In this document: positions 18,005 to 26,281 of the stretch, piece by piece
Layout of the letters: the number at the start of each line of letters is the position of its first letter
Position numbering within the stretch: the stretch's first letter is position 1
Notes under the pieces: generated by a model
Told to the model about the DNA's origin: nothing
The model's input: the letters and a program-made list of their open reading frames with translations, nothing else
Databases searched by the model: none
Position numbers and translations under genes: made by a program
Assembly (NCBI RefSeq): GCF_019145495.1
Contig: NZ_JAHSTU010000007.1
Coordinates: forward strand, 124,001 to 188,000
Direction of reading: 5' to 3'
DNA length: 64,000 nt
Source: Pseudomonas azerbaijanoccidentalis
GTDB taxonomy: Bacteria > Pseudomonadota > Gammaproteobacteria > Pseudomonadales > Pseudomonadaceae

Positions 18005-18427
18005 TGTTGCGCCTCCAATGGCTGGGCAGAAACCGGGTTAATTACCGTTAACTAAATGGGTAAAGCGTAATAACGTTTATTAGATAACGCCAATTTATGG
18101 CTTTTTATTAACGATTCATGAAATCACCCCCTTTCATATAATCAATTGCTTTATCCGTGAACTTTAATAAAACAATTGCTTACTGAAAAACCACCCGGAA
18201 AATTTGCGTCTCAAAGAAAACCAACTAGCGTCATAAAGCCGTGCAATAAGATTCATTCCCAGTAGAAATTAAGAGGCCTCTAGGACGGGCCTTTCAGAAA
18301 ACAGACCGGTGCCTGTGAACAGCCCGAAAGTCGTTTTTAATGTGGCCGTGCACTGATCTAAGTCAGCTGATTGAGTTGTAAACAGAACTACGCTGTGAAC
18401 CCTCTTCACCTGCAATGGAGTCATGCA
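18005..18427. other. AT-rich divergent intergenic region between the two arcD genes
   Basis: About 420 bases, clearly more AT-rich than neighbouring genes, with no credible reading frame. It holds the arcD promoter elements near 18353-18394 and a near-palindrome rich in TAA/TTA around 18067-18093. Nothing else recognised. Confidence 0.6.
18353..18366. promoter_or_regulatory. Putative ANR box of the arc operon
   Basis: CTGAT-CTAA-GTCAG resembles the ANR/FNR consensus TTGAT-N4-ATCAA (7 of 10 positions). A -10-like TACGCT at 18389-18394 places a start near 18401, about 41 bases downstream, as expected for a class II site. Anaerobic activation by ANR is known for Pseudomonas arc operons. Confidence 0.6.
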
Positions 18428-19855
18428 ATGTCTGAAGCTCCCGGAAAACTTCGACTCGGCGCATTGGTTGCCCTGGTTGTCGGTTCAATGATCGGTGGAG
18501 GGATTTTTTCTTTGCCGCAAAACATGGCTGCCAGTGCTGACGTCGGCGCCATTCTGATTGGTTGGGCCATCACCGCCGTCGGCATGCTGACCCTCGCTTT
18601 CGTGTTCCAGACCCTCGCCAACCGCAAGCCTGACCTCGACGGCGGTGTGTACGCCTACGCGAAGGCAGGTTTCGGCGATTACATGGGCTTTTCTTCGGCC
18701 TGGGGTTACTGGATCAGCGCCTGGTTGGGCAACGTCGGTTATTTCGTCTTGCTGTTCAGCACCCTGGGTTACTTCTTCCCGATTTTTGGTGAAGGCAACA
18801 CGGTGGCGGCGGTGATCGGCGCCTCGGTGCTGCTTTGGGCTGTTCACCTGCTGGTGCTACGCGGGATCAAGGAAGCCGCCTTCATCAACCTGGTGACCAC
18901 CGTAGCCAAGATTGTGCCGCTGGTGCTGTTCATCCTGATTGCCCTGTTCGCCTTCAAACTGGACATCTTCACCGCTGACATCTGGGGCCTGAAAAACCCC
19001 GACCTGGGCAGCGTGATGGACCAGGTGCGCAACATGATGCTGGTCACCGTGTGGGTGTTCATCGGCATCGAAGGCGCGAGCATTTTCTCGGCCCGTGCGG
19101 AAAAACGCAGTGATGTGGGTAAAGCCACGGTGATCGGTTTTGTCAGCGTGCTGCTCATTCTGGTGCTGGTGAACGTGCTGTCGCTGGGCATCCTGACCCA
19201 ACCGGAACTGGCCAAGCTGCAGAACCCGTCGATGGCTGCCGTGCTGGAGCACGTAGTGGGCAAGTGGGGGGCGGTGCTGATCAGCGTCGGCCTGATCATC
19301 TCGCTGCTCGGCGCACTGTTGTCGTGGGTGTTGCTGTGCGCCGAAATCATGTTCGCCGCCGCCAAGGACCACACCATGCCGGCGTTCCTGCGCAAGGAAA
19401 ACGCCAATCAGGTGCCGGTCAATGCGCTGTGGCTGACCAACGCCATGGTCCAGATTTTCCTGGTCATCACGCTGTTTTCCGCCAGTACGTACCTGTCGCT
19501 GATCTACCTCGCCACCTCGATGATCCTCGTGCCTTACCTGTGGTCGGCAGCCTATGCCCTGCTGCTGGCGGTACGCGGCGAAACCTATGAAGGTGCGGCG
19601 GGTGACCGGCAGAAGGATCTGATCATCGGCGGCGTCGCGTTGATCTACGCGATCTGGCTGCTCTATGCCGGCGGCATCAAGTACTTGCTGCTCTCGGCCC
19701 TGCTCTATGCCCCCGGCGCGATCCTGTTCGCCAAGGCCAAGCTGGAACTCAACAAACCGGTTTTCACCAACGTCGAGAAGCTGATTTTCGTAGCGGTGAT
19801 CGTATGCGCACTGGTGGCGGCCTACGGTCTCTATGACGGCTTCCTGACCCTGTAA
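18428..19855 (+). CDS. arcD: Arginine/ornithine antiporter ArcD
   Basis: Inner-membrane antiporter of 475 residues importing arginine in exchange for ornithine, first gene of the arginine deiminase operon. About 12-13 TM helices are visible, beginning with ALVALVVGSMIGGGIFSLPQNMA. The start at 18428 has GGAG seven bases upstream; a longer in-frame reading lacks a ribosome site. arcA follows after 33 bases. An ANR-like box precedes it. It supplies substrate for fermentative arginine use that yields ATP without oxygen. Confidence 0.95.
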   Translation: MSEAPGKLRLGALVALVVGSMIGGGIFSLPQNMAASADVGAILIGWAITAVGMLTLAFVFQTLANRKPDLDGGVYAYAKAGFGDYMGFSSAWGYWISAWLGNVGYFVLLFSTLGYFFPIFGEGNTVAAVIGASVLLWAVHLLVLRGIKEAAFINLVTTVAKIVPLVLFILIALFAFKLDIFTADIWGLKNPDLGSVMDQVRNMMLVTVWVFIGIEGASIFSARAEKRSDVGKATVIGFVSVLLILVLVNVLSLGILTQPELAKLQNPSMAAVLEHVVGKWGAVLISVGLIISLLGALLSWVLLCAEIMFAAAKDHTMPAFLRKENANQVPVNALWLTNAMVQIFLVITLFSASTYLSLIYLATSMILVPYLWSAAYALLLAVRGETYEGAAGDRQKDLIIGGVALIYAIWLLYAGGIKYLLLSALLYAPGAILFAKAKLELNKPVFTNVEKLIFVAVIVCALVAAYGLYDGFLTL

Positions 19856-19888
19856 TTCGCTTGTTTTGTCATCTGGAGGTTCACTGAA

Positions 19889-21145
19889 ATGACCACGGAA
19901 AAAGTTAAGTACGGCGTCCATTCCGAAGCCGGCAAACTGCGCAAAGTCATGGTTTGCTCCCCAGGCCTGGCCCATCAGCGGCTGACCCCGAACAACTGCG
20001 ACGAACTGCTGTTTGATGATGTGTTGTGGGTAGCCCAGGCCAAGCGCGACCATTTCGATTTCGTCACCAAGATGCGTGAACGCAATGTCGATGTGCTGGA
20101 AATGCACAACCTGCTCACCGACATCGTCGCCATTCCCGAAGCGCTCGACTGGATCCTAGAGCGCAAAATCACCGCCAACTCGGTCGGCCTCGGCCTGATC
20201 AACGAAACCAGTTCATGGCTGCGCAGCCTGGAGCCACGTCACATTGCCGAGTTCCTGGTGGGCGGTGTTTCCGGCGATGATCTGCCCGACAGTTTCGGCG
20301 GCAAGGCCATCGAAATGTTTCGCGACTTCCTGGGGCGCACCAGTTTCATCCTGCCGCCGCTGCCCAACACCCAGTTCACCCGCGACACTACGTGCTGGAT
20401 TTACGGCGGCGTGACACTCAACCCGATGTACTGGCCGGCACGCCGTCAGGAAACCTTGCTGACGACCGCCATCTACAAATTCCACCCCGAGTTCACCAAC
20501 GCCGATTTCGAGATCTGGTACGGCGACCCGGACAAGGACCACGGCAACTCCACCCTTGAGGGCGGTGACGTGATGCCGATCGGCAACGGCGTGGTGTTGA
20601 TCGGCATGGGCGAGCGTTCGTCGCGCCAGGCCATTGCCCAACTGGCGGTCGAACTGTTCAAGAAAAAAGCGGTGGAAAAAGTCATCGTCGCCGGTCTGCC
20701 GAAATCCCGTGCGGCGATGCACCTGGACACCGTGTTCAGCTTCTGCGATCGCGACCTCGTCACGATCTTCCCGGAAGTGGTCAACCAGATCGTCGCCTTC
20801 ACCCTGCGTCCGGACGAGAGCAAACCCGGTGGCATCGACATCCGCCGAGAGGACACCAACTTCCTCGACACCGTGGCCAACGCCCTCAACCTCAAGGCCT
20901 TGCGGGTCGTCGAAACCGGCGGCAACAGCTTCGCCGCCGAACGCGAGCAATGGGATGACGGCAACAACGTGGTGGCCATGGAACCGGGCGTGGTCATCGG
21001 CTACGACCGCAATACCTACACCAACACCCTGCTGCGCAAGGCCGGGGTGGAAGTGATCACCATCAGCGCCGGCGAACTCGGACGCGGTCGCGGCGGCGGC
21101 CATTGCATGACCTGCCCGATCATCCGCGATCCGATTGACTACTAA
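19889..21145 (+). CDS. arcA: Arginine deiminase
   Basis: Cytoplasmic arginine deiminase, 418 residues, the usual length, hydrolysing arginine to citrulline and ammonia. The catalytic C406 lies in GGGHCMTCP near the C-terminus; other active-site regions are TQFTRDTTCW, EGGDVMPIG and AAMHLDTVF, the last with the catalytic histidine and aspartate. GGAGG precedes the ATG. Second gene of arcDABC, followed by an intercistronic hairpin. Confidence 0.98.
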   Translation: MTTEKVKYGVHSEAGKLRKVMVCSPGLAHQRLTPNNCDELLFDDVLWVAQAKRDHFDFVTKMRERNVDVLEMHNLLTDIVAIPEALDWILERKITANSVGLGLINETSSWLRSLEPRHIAEFLVGGVSGDDLPDSFGGKAIEMFRDFLGRTSFILPPLPNTQFTRDTTCWIYGGVTLNPMYWPARRQETLLTTAIYKFHPEFTNADFEIWYGDPDKDHGNSTLEGGDVMPIGNGVVLIGMGERSSRQAIAQLAVELFKKKAVEKVIVAGLPKSRAAMHLDTVFSFCDRDLVTIFPEVVNQIVAFTLRPDESKPGGIDIRREDTNFLDTVANALNLKALRVVETGGNSFAAEREQWDDGNNVVAMEPGVVIGYDRNTYTNTLLRKAGVEVITISAGELGRGRGGGHCMTCPIIRDPIDY

Positions 21146-21153
21146 CCTATTAA

Positions 21154-21186
21154 CTTCAGCCCGCCCTTACCGAGTGCGGGCTGAAG
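21154..21186 (+). other. Intercistronic hairpin between arcA and arcB
   Basis: An 11-bp perfect stem CTTCAGCCCGC/GCGGGCTGAAG with an 11-base loop and no T-run. It is better explained as an mRNA processing or stability element than as a full terminator; the arc mRNA of P. aeruginosa is known to be processed. Confidence 0.7.
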
Positions 21187-21214
21187 GGATAACCGACACC
21201 TTAGGAGATCCAAA

Positions 21215-22225
21215 ATGGCGTTCAATATTCATAACCGCAATCTGCTGAGCCTGGAACACCACACCCCTCGCGAATTGCGCTACCTGCTAGACCTGTCCCG
21301 CGATCTCAAGCGCGCCAAATACACCGGCACCGAACAGCAGCATCTGAAGGGCAACAACATTGCGCTGATCTTCGAAAAAACCTCGACCCGCACTCGCTGC
21401 GCGTTCGAAGTCGCGGCCTATGACCAGGGTGCCAACGTCACCTACATCGATCCCAACTCTTCGCAAATCGGCCACAAGGAAAGCATGAAAGACACCGCCC
21501 GCGTACTGGGGCGCATGTACGACGCGATCGAATACCGGGGTTTCAAACAGGAAATCGTCGAAGAGCTGGCCAAGTTTGCCGGCGTCCCGGTGTTCAACGG
21601 TTTGACCGATGAATACCACCCGACGCAAATGATCGCCGACGTGCTGACCATGCGTGAGCACGCCGACAAACCGATCCATGAAATCAGCTACGCCTACCTC
21701 GGTGACGCCCGCAACAACATGGGCAATTCGCTGCTGCTGATCGGCGCCAAGCTCGGCATGGACGTGCGGATCTGCGCGCCGAAAGCGCTGTGGCCAGCGG
21801 ATGACCTGGTGGCCCGTTGCAAACAATACGGTGAAGACAGCGGTGCCCGGATCACCCTCACCGAAGACCCGAAAGCCGCGGTCAAAGGCGTGGACTTCAT
21901 CCACACCGATGTCTGGGTGTCGATGGGCGAACCGGTGGAAGCCTGGGCCGAGCGCATTCAGCAACTGCTGCCGTATCAGGTCAACGCCGAACTGATGAAA
22001 GCCACCGGCAACCCGCGCACCAAGTTCATGCACTGCCTGCCGGCCTTCCACAACAGCGACACCAAAATCGGCAAGCAGATTGCCGAGCAGTACCCGCACC
22101 TGAAGAACGGCATCGAAGTGACCGATGACGTCTTCGAGTCGCCGGCCTGCATCGCCTTCGAGCAAGCGGAAAACCGCATGCACACCATCAAGGCGATTCT
22201 TGTGTCGACCCTGGCTGACCTGTAA
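21215..22225 (+). CDS. arcB: Catabolic ornithine carbamoyltransferase
   Basis: Cytoplasmic enzyme of 336 residues that phosphorolyses citrulline to ornithine and carbamoyl phosphate in the deiminase pathway. It has the carbamoyl-phosphate motif STRTR (57-61), HPTQ in EYHPTQMIADVLTM, and HCLPAFHNSDT with the catalytic cysteine. The 336-residue length and its place between arcA and arcC identify it as the catabolic form rather than ArgF. TTAGGAG precedes the start. Confidence 0.97.
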   Translation: MAFNIHNRNLLSLEHHTPRELRYLLDLSRDLKRAKYTGTEQQHLKGNNIALIFEKTSTRTRCAFEVAAYDQGANVTYIDPNSSQIGHKESMKDTARVLGRMYDAIEYRGFKQEIVEELAKFAGVPVFNGLTDEYHPTQMIADVLTMREHADKPIHEISYAYLGDARNNMGNSLLLIGAKLGMDVRICAPKALWPADDLVARCKQYGEDSGARITLTEDPKAAVKGVDFIHTDVWVSMGEPVEAWAERIQQLLPYQVNAELMKATGNPRTKFMHCLPAFHNSDTKIGKQIAEQYPHLKNGIEVTDDVFESPACIAFEQAENRMHTIKAILVSTLADL

Positions 22226-22261
22226 CGGCCCACTCGGCTCCCACTGACGGAACAGGGTCAA

Positions 22262-22351
22262 TGTGGGAGCTGGCCTGCCAGCGATTGCAATGTGTCAGTC
22301 ACCATCATCATGGATTGATCGATCGCAATCGCTAGCAGGCTAGCTCCCACA
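22262..22351. repeat. REP doublet, family B
   Basis: TGTGGGAGCTGGCCTGCCAGCGATTG and an inverted copy AATCGCTAGCAGGCTAGCTCCCACA, between arcB and arcC. It would place a hairpin inside the arc mRNA. Confidence 0.88.
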
Positions 22352-22415
22352 AGGGGCCAGTTCCGACAGTGCGATCAAGTCGTTTGCCTTTCCTCTGTTT
22401 AGAAGGACATGCACC

Positions 22416-23345
22416 ATGCGTATCGTCGTAGCTCTGGGCGGTAACGCCCTGCTCCGCCGGGGTGAACCGATGACCGCTGACAACCAGCGCGCCAACATCC
22501 GGATCGCCACCGAGCAGATCGCCAAAATTCACGCCGGCAACCAACTGGTCATCGCCCACGGCAATGGCCCGCAAGTCGGCCTGCTGTCGCTGCAAGCGGC
22601 GGCGTACACCTCGGTTTCGCCCTACCCGCTGGACGTGCTTGGCGCCGAAACCGAAGGCATGATCGGCTACATCATCGAACAGGAACTGGGCAACCTGCTG
22701 GATTTCGAAGTGCCGTTCGCCACCCTGCTGACCCAGGTCGAAGTCGATGCCAATGACCCGGCGTTCCAGAATCCCACCAAACCCATCGGCCCGGTGTACG
22801 CCAAAGCCGAGGCGGAAAAACTGGCCGCTGAAAAAGGCTGGGCCATCGCCCCCGACGGCGACAAATACCGCCGCGTGGTCGCCAGCCCCAAACCGAAACG
22901 CATCTTCGAAATCCGCCCGATCAAGTGGTTGCTGGAAAAAGGCAGCATCGTGATTTGCGCGGGCGGTGGCGGCATTCCGACCCTGTACACCTCCCCCGGC
23001 AAGCTCGAAGGTGTCGAAGCGGTTATCGACAAAGACCTGTGCTCGGCGCTGCTGGCCGAACAACTTGAAGCCGATCTGCTGGTGATCGCCACCGACGTCA
23101 GCGCCGCGTTCATCGATTTTGGCAAACCCACCCAGAAATCCATCGCCCAGGCTCACCCGGACGAAATGGAAAAACTCGGCTTTGCCGCGGGCTCCATGGG
23201 ACCGAAGGTGCAGGCAGCCTGCGAATTCGCGCGCCATACTGGGAAAGTCGCGGTGATCGGTTCACTCGCCGACATCGAAGCGATCGTCCAGGGCAAGGCT
23301 GGCACGCGCATCAGCACGGCGACACCTGGCATTACTTACTCATAA
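22416..23345 (+). CDS. arcC: Carbamate kinase
   Basis: Cytoplasmic carbamate kinase, 309 residues, making ATP from carbamoyl phosphate and ADP, the energy-yielding last step of the arginine deiminase pathway. Family motifs are VALGGNALLRRGEPM at the start, AHGNGPQVG, VICAGGGGIPT and VIDKDLCSALLAEQL. AGAAGGA precedes ATG 22416. It is separated from arcB by 190 bases holding a REP pair, and followed after only 12 bases by a DUF5064 gene. Confidence 0.97.
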   Translation: MRIVVALGGNALLRRGEPMTADNQRANIRIATEQIAKIHAGNQLVIAHGNGPQVGLLSLQAAAYTSVSPYPLDVLGAETEGMIGYIIEQELGNLLDFEVPFATLLTQVEVDANDPAFQNPTKPIGPVYAKAEAEKLAAEKGWAIAPDGDKYRRVVASPKPKRIFEIRPIKWLLEKGSIVICAGGGGIPTLYTSPGKLEGVEAVIDKDLCSALLAEQLEADLLVIATDVSAAFIDFGKPTQKSIAQAHPDEMEKLGFAAGSMGPKVQAACEFARHTGKVAVIGSLADIEAIVQGKAGTRISTATPGITYS

Positions 23346-23357
23346 GGAGAGACGTCT

Positions 23358-23720
23358 ATGGCACAGTTTGATCCAGGTCACTTGCACATCGAACGTCATG
23401 CGCTGACCCCGGATGATGTCAGCTACAACATTCACCTGGACTATGAAGTCAGCAAGAATGACAAAGGTGAAAAAGGCATTCAGTTCACCATGCATGGCAA
23501 CATTCAGGGCAAGGACATGTCAGAACCCTTCTTTCTGCCCAAGGAGGAGGCTTACAACTTCGCCAGGGATGTCACAAGAATCGCCGAAAAGTACGGAATA
23601 CCGAAGTCACACAGCCAGATCGGCTCCGTCCACAAACATTACGATTTGATGTTTGAAGACATCCGGGAGCAGTTGAATATGAAATCCGGCGACCCGGTAA
23701 ACCCCGAGCACTTTGAATAA
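23358..23720 (+). CDS. DUF5064 family protein, last gene of the arc operon
   Basis: Soluble protein of 120 residues with no signal peptide or TM segment. I recognise it as the Pseudomonas DUF5064 type (MAQFDPGHLHIERHAL, then SYNIHLDYEVSKNDKGEKGIQFTM). Function is unknown. It starts 12 bases after arcC with AAGGAGAG before its ATG and is followed by a REP pair, so it most likely belongs to the arginine deiminase transcript. Confidence 0.82.
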   Translation: MAQFDPGHLHIERHALTPDDVSYNIHLDYEVSKNDKGEKGIQFTMHGNIQGKDMSEPFFLPKEEAYNFARDVTRIAEKYGIPKSHSQIGSVHKHYDLMFEDIREQLNMKSGDPVNPEHFE

Positions 23721-23730
23721 CCTCTTCCCA

Positions 23731-23822
23731 CTGTAGGAGCGAGCCTGCTCGCGATAGCGATTTGTCATCCATCATTGATGTTGCCTGACACGACGCCATC
23801 GCGAGCAGGCTCGCTCCTACAG
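23731..23822. repeat. REP doublet, family C
   Basis: CTGTAGGAGCGAGCCTGCTCGCGAT and its perfect inverted copy, about 45 bases apart. It follows the DUF5064 stop by ten bases and may end the arc transcript. Confidence 0.92.
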
Positions 23823-23920
23823 GGGATCTTCGCGCCATTGAAGTCCGTGCAACATTTCACCATTCGCCCGCCCCAAGGCATACTTGCCACCCTCCGCAAT
23901 CCAGAACCCGAAAGCGCCCC

Positions 23921-25429
23921 ATGCGTATCCACGTCAGCTTCATCGACCGCGTCGGCATCACCCAGGAAGTCCTGGCCTTGCTCGGTGGGCGCAATCTCAA
24001 TCTGGATGCGGTGGAAATGGTTCCGCCCAACGTCTACATCGACGCCCCGACCCTGAGTCCGGAAGTCCTTGAAGAGCTGCGCGATGCACTGTTCAGCGTG
24101 CGTGGCGTGCAAGCGGTGACGGTGGTCGACATCCTGCCCGGCCAGCGCCGGCACTTGCAGCTCGATGCATTGCTGGCGGCCATGACCGACCCGGTGCTGG
24201 CACTGGACAGCGCTGGCAAAGTGTTACTGGCCAACCCGGCATTGATTGCCCTGTACGGGCGCGAACCAGCCGGTGAAAGCATCGCCGAACTGTTTGCCGA
24301 CCCGGGCTTGCTCGACGCCTTGCTCGAACACGGCTTTCGCTTGCCGCTGCGGGAAATCACGGTCAACGGCCAGACCCTGTTGCTGGACGCCACGCCCATC
24401 ACCGATGCCGGCGCCCTGCTGACGCTGTATCAACCCAATCGCATTGGCGAACGACTGTCGGCGCTGCACCACGATCACGCCGAAGGCTTCGATGCGCTGT
24501 TGGGCGAATCGCCGGTGATCCGCACGCTCAAGGTTCGCGCCCAACGGGTGGCGGCACTCGATGCGCCGCTGTTGATCCAGGGTGAAACGGGCACTGGCAA
24601 GGAGTTGGTCGCCCGGGCCTGTCACGCCATCAGTGCGCGGCACAATTCTCCGTTTCTAGCGTTGAACTGTGCGGCATTGCCGGAGAACCTCGCCGAAAGC
24701 GAACTGTTCGGCTATGCCCCCGGTGCCTTCACCGGTGCGCAACGCGGTGGCAAACCGGGGCTGATGGAACTGGCCAACCAGGGCACGGTGTTTCTCGACG
24801 AAATCGGTGAGATGTCGCCGTACTTGCAAGCCAAATTGCTGCGTTTTCTCAACGACGGCAGCTTCCGTCGCGTGGGCGGTGATCGCGAGGTAAAGGTCAA
24901 CGTACGGATTCTCAGCGCGACCCACCGCGACCTGGAAAAAATGGTCAGCGAAGGTCAGTTCCGTGAAGACCTGTTCTATCGCCTCAATGTGCTCAATGTC
25001 GAAGTGCCGCCGCTGCGCGAACGCGGCCAGGACATCCTGTTGCTGGCGCGCTATTTCATGCAGCAGGCCTGCGCGCAGATCCAGCGCCCGGTCTGCCGCC
25101 TGGCACCGGGCACCTATCCCGCCCTGCTCGGCAACCGCTGGCCGGGCAATGTGCGACAACTGCAAAACGTGATCTTCCGCGCCGCGGCCATTTGCGAAAG
25201 CAGCCTGGTGGACATCGGCGACCTCGACATCGCCGGCACCTCGGTGGCGCGCCAGAGCGATCACGACGTCGACAGCCTGGAACAGGCCATGGACGAGTTC
25301 GAGAAAACCCTGCTGGAAAAACTCTACGTCAGCTACCCCTCGACCCGCCAACTGGCCAGCCGCCTGCAAACCTCCCACACGGCGATTGCGCATCGGTTGC
25401 GCAAGTACGGGATTCCCAACAAGGCTTGA
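23921..25429 (+). CDS. gcsR: Sigma-54-dependent TyrR-like activator GcsR
   Basis: Regulator of 502 residues. Order: ACT domain (1-70), PAS domain (about 77-150), AAA+ domain with Walker A GETGTGKE (221-228), the sigma-54 contact loop GAFTGA (268-273) and Walker B FLDEIGEM (291-298), and a C-terminal helix-turn-helix (TRQLASRLQTSHTAIAHRLRKYG). E. coli TyrR lacks GAFTGA; its presence here means it can activate sigma-54 promoters. It lies just upstream of gcvH, as GcsR (PA2449) does in P. aeruginosa, where it switches on the glycine cleavage operon in response to glycine. It is more like GcsR than PhhR by context. Confidence 0.93.
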   Translation: MRIHVSFIDRVGITQEVLALLGGRNLNLDAVEMVPPNVYIDAPTLSPEVLEELRDALFSVRGVQAVTVVDILPGQRRHLQLDALLAAMTDPVLALDSAGKVLLANPALIALYGREPAGESIAELFADPGLLDALLEHGFRLPLREITVNGQTLLLDATPITDAGALLTLYQPNRIGERLSALHHDHAEGFDALLGESPVIRTLKVRAQRVAALDAPLLIQGETGTGKELVARACHAISARHNSPFLALNCAALPENLAESELFGYAPGAFTGAQRGGKPGLMELANQGTVFLDEIGEMSPYLQAKLLRFLNDGSFRRVGGDREVKVNVRILSATHRDLEKMVSEGQFREDLFYRLNVLNVEVPPLRERGQDILLLARYFMQQACAQIQRPVCRLAPGTYPALLGNRWPGNVRQLQNVIFRAAAICESSLVDIGDLDIAGTSVARQSDHDVDSLEQAMDEFEKTLLEKLYVSYPSTRQLASRLQTSHTAIAHRLRKYGIPNKA

Positions 25430-25470
25430 AGCCTTGCGTCCACAGATGGTGGGCTGTGTACACCAACCTG

Positions 25471-25554
25471 TGTAGGAGCTGCCGCAGGCTGCGATCTTTT
25501 GACTTTGATCTTATGGTGCCTGCGACAAGATCGCAGCCTGCGGCAGCTCCTACG
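25471..25554. repeat. REP doublet, family A, tail-to-tail
   Basis: TGTAGGAGCTGCCGCAGGC...GATCTTTTGAC and an inverted copy ending GGCAGCTCCTACGG. It begins 42 bases after the gcsR stop. Confidence 0.9.
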
Positions 25555-25607
25555 GAACGGGTTGTCAATTCGAAAACTCCTACACCGGTTTAAAAACGAC
25601 CTCCACC

Positions 25608-25625
25608 TGTACTGAAAGCGCTACA
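25608..25625 (-). promoter_or_regulatory. GcsR-like binding site 1
   Basis: Read on the minus strand: TGTAGCG-N4-CAGTACA. The first half matches the reported GcsR site (TGTAACG-N4-CGTTCCG); the second half is degenerate. Confidence 0.5.
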
Positions 25626-25626
25626 G

Positions 25627-25644
25627 CGGAACGATATCGCTACA
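25627..25644 (-). promoter_or_regulatory. GcsR-like binding site 2
   Basis: Minus strand TGTAGCG-ATAT-CGTTCCG, one mismatch from the GcsR consensus I recall. It starts 19 bases after site 1, nearly two helical turns. Confidence 0.75.
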
Positions 25645-25707
25645 CCCCTCTGTGATCACGACTGTGCAAGGCTTTGATCCACCTCAGCTTTTATCGACGA
25701 CAGATGC

Positions 25708-25725
25708 CGTATCGATTTCGCTACA
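25708..25725 (-). promoter_or_regulatory. GcsR-like binding site 3
   Basis: Minus strand TGTAGCG-AAAT-CGATACG, the same first half with two changes in the second. It lies about 65 bases upstream of the sigma-54 -24 element. Confidence 0.65.
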
Positions 25726-25788
25726 CACAGCCCATTCCCGCGATTTGCCAAACTACTTAAATCATTGATTCGTATAGTAAAAACAACA

Positions 25789-25805
25789 TTGGCCGCGTTC
25801 TTGCT
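25789..25805 (+). promoter_or_regulatory. Sigma-54 promoter of the glycine cleavage operon
   Basis: TTGGCCGCGTTCTTGCT fits the -24/-12 consensus TTGGCACG-N4-TTGCW, with the GG and GC dinucleotides 12 bases apart. The start would fall near 25815, giving a leader of about 70 bases before gcvH. Confidence 0.82.
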
Positions 25806-25886
25806 ATGTACTCCGTCATAACCAGGGCATCGCCCAAGCATTCAAATCGCGTCCACCAGACGAGTCTGGCCCCCTTAGGAGTTTCC

Positions 25887-26270
25887 ATGAGCGAATTGCG
25901 TTTTACTGAAGATCACGAATGGCTGCGCACCGAAGCTGACGGCAGCGTCACAGTCGGTATCACCGCTTTCGCACAGAACGCCCTGGGCGACGTGGTTTTC
26001 GTACAACTGCCTGAGCTGCAGTCCTACGACAAAGGCGCGGAAGCCGCCACCGTGGAATCGGTTAAAGCCGCGAGCGGTGTGTACATGCCACTCGACGGCG
26101 AAGTACTGGAAGTGAACCCGGCGCTGGACAGCAGCCCTGAACTGGTCAACGAAGATCCGCTGGGCGAAGGCTGGTTCTTCCGCTTCCAGCCTGCCGATGC
26201 TGCGGCTGTCGGCCAACTGCTGGATCAAGACGCCTACGACCGCCTGATCAAAGCCCAAGCCGAAGCCTGA
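25887..26270 (+). CDS. gcvH: Glycine cleavage system H protein
   Basis: Lipoyl carrier protein of 127 residues. The lipoylated lysine is K60 in AATVESVKAAS. The fold signature FTEDHEWLRTEADGSVTVGIT is at the N-terminus. The start at 25887 follows TAGGAG; a longer frame upstream runs through the promoter region and is not used. It carries the aminomethyl group from GcvP to GcvT. First gene of the GcsR-controlled operon, 11 bases before gcvP. Confidence 0.97.
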   Translation: MSELRFTEDHEWLRTEADGSVTVGITAFAQNALGDVVFVQLPELQSYDKGAEAATVESVKAASGVYMPLDGEVLEVNPALDSSPELVNEDPLGEGWFFRFQPADAAAVGQLLDQDAYDRLIKAQAEA

Positions 26271-26281
26271 GGAGCACTGAC

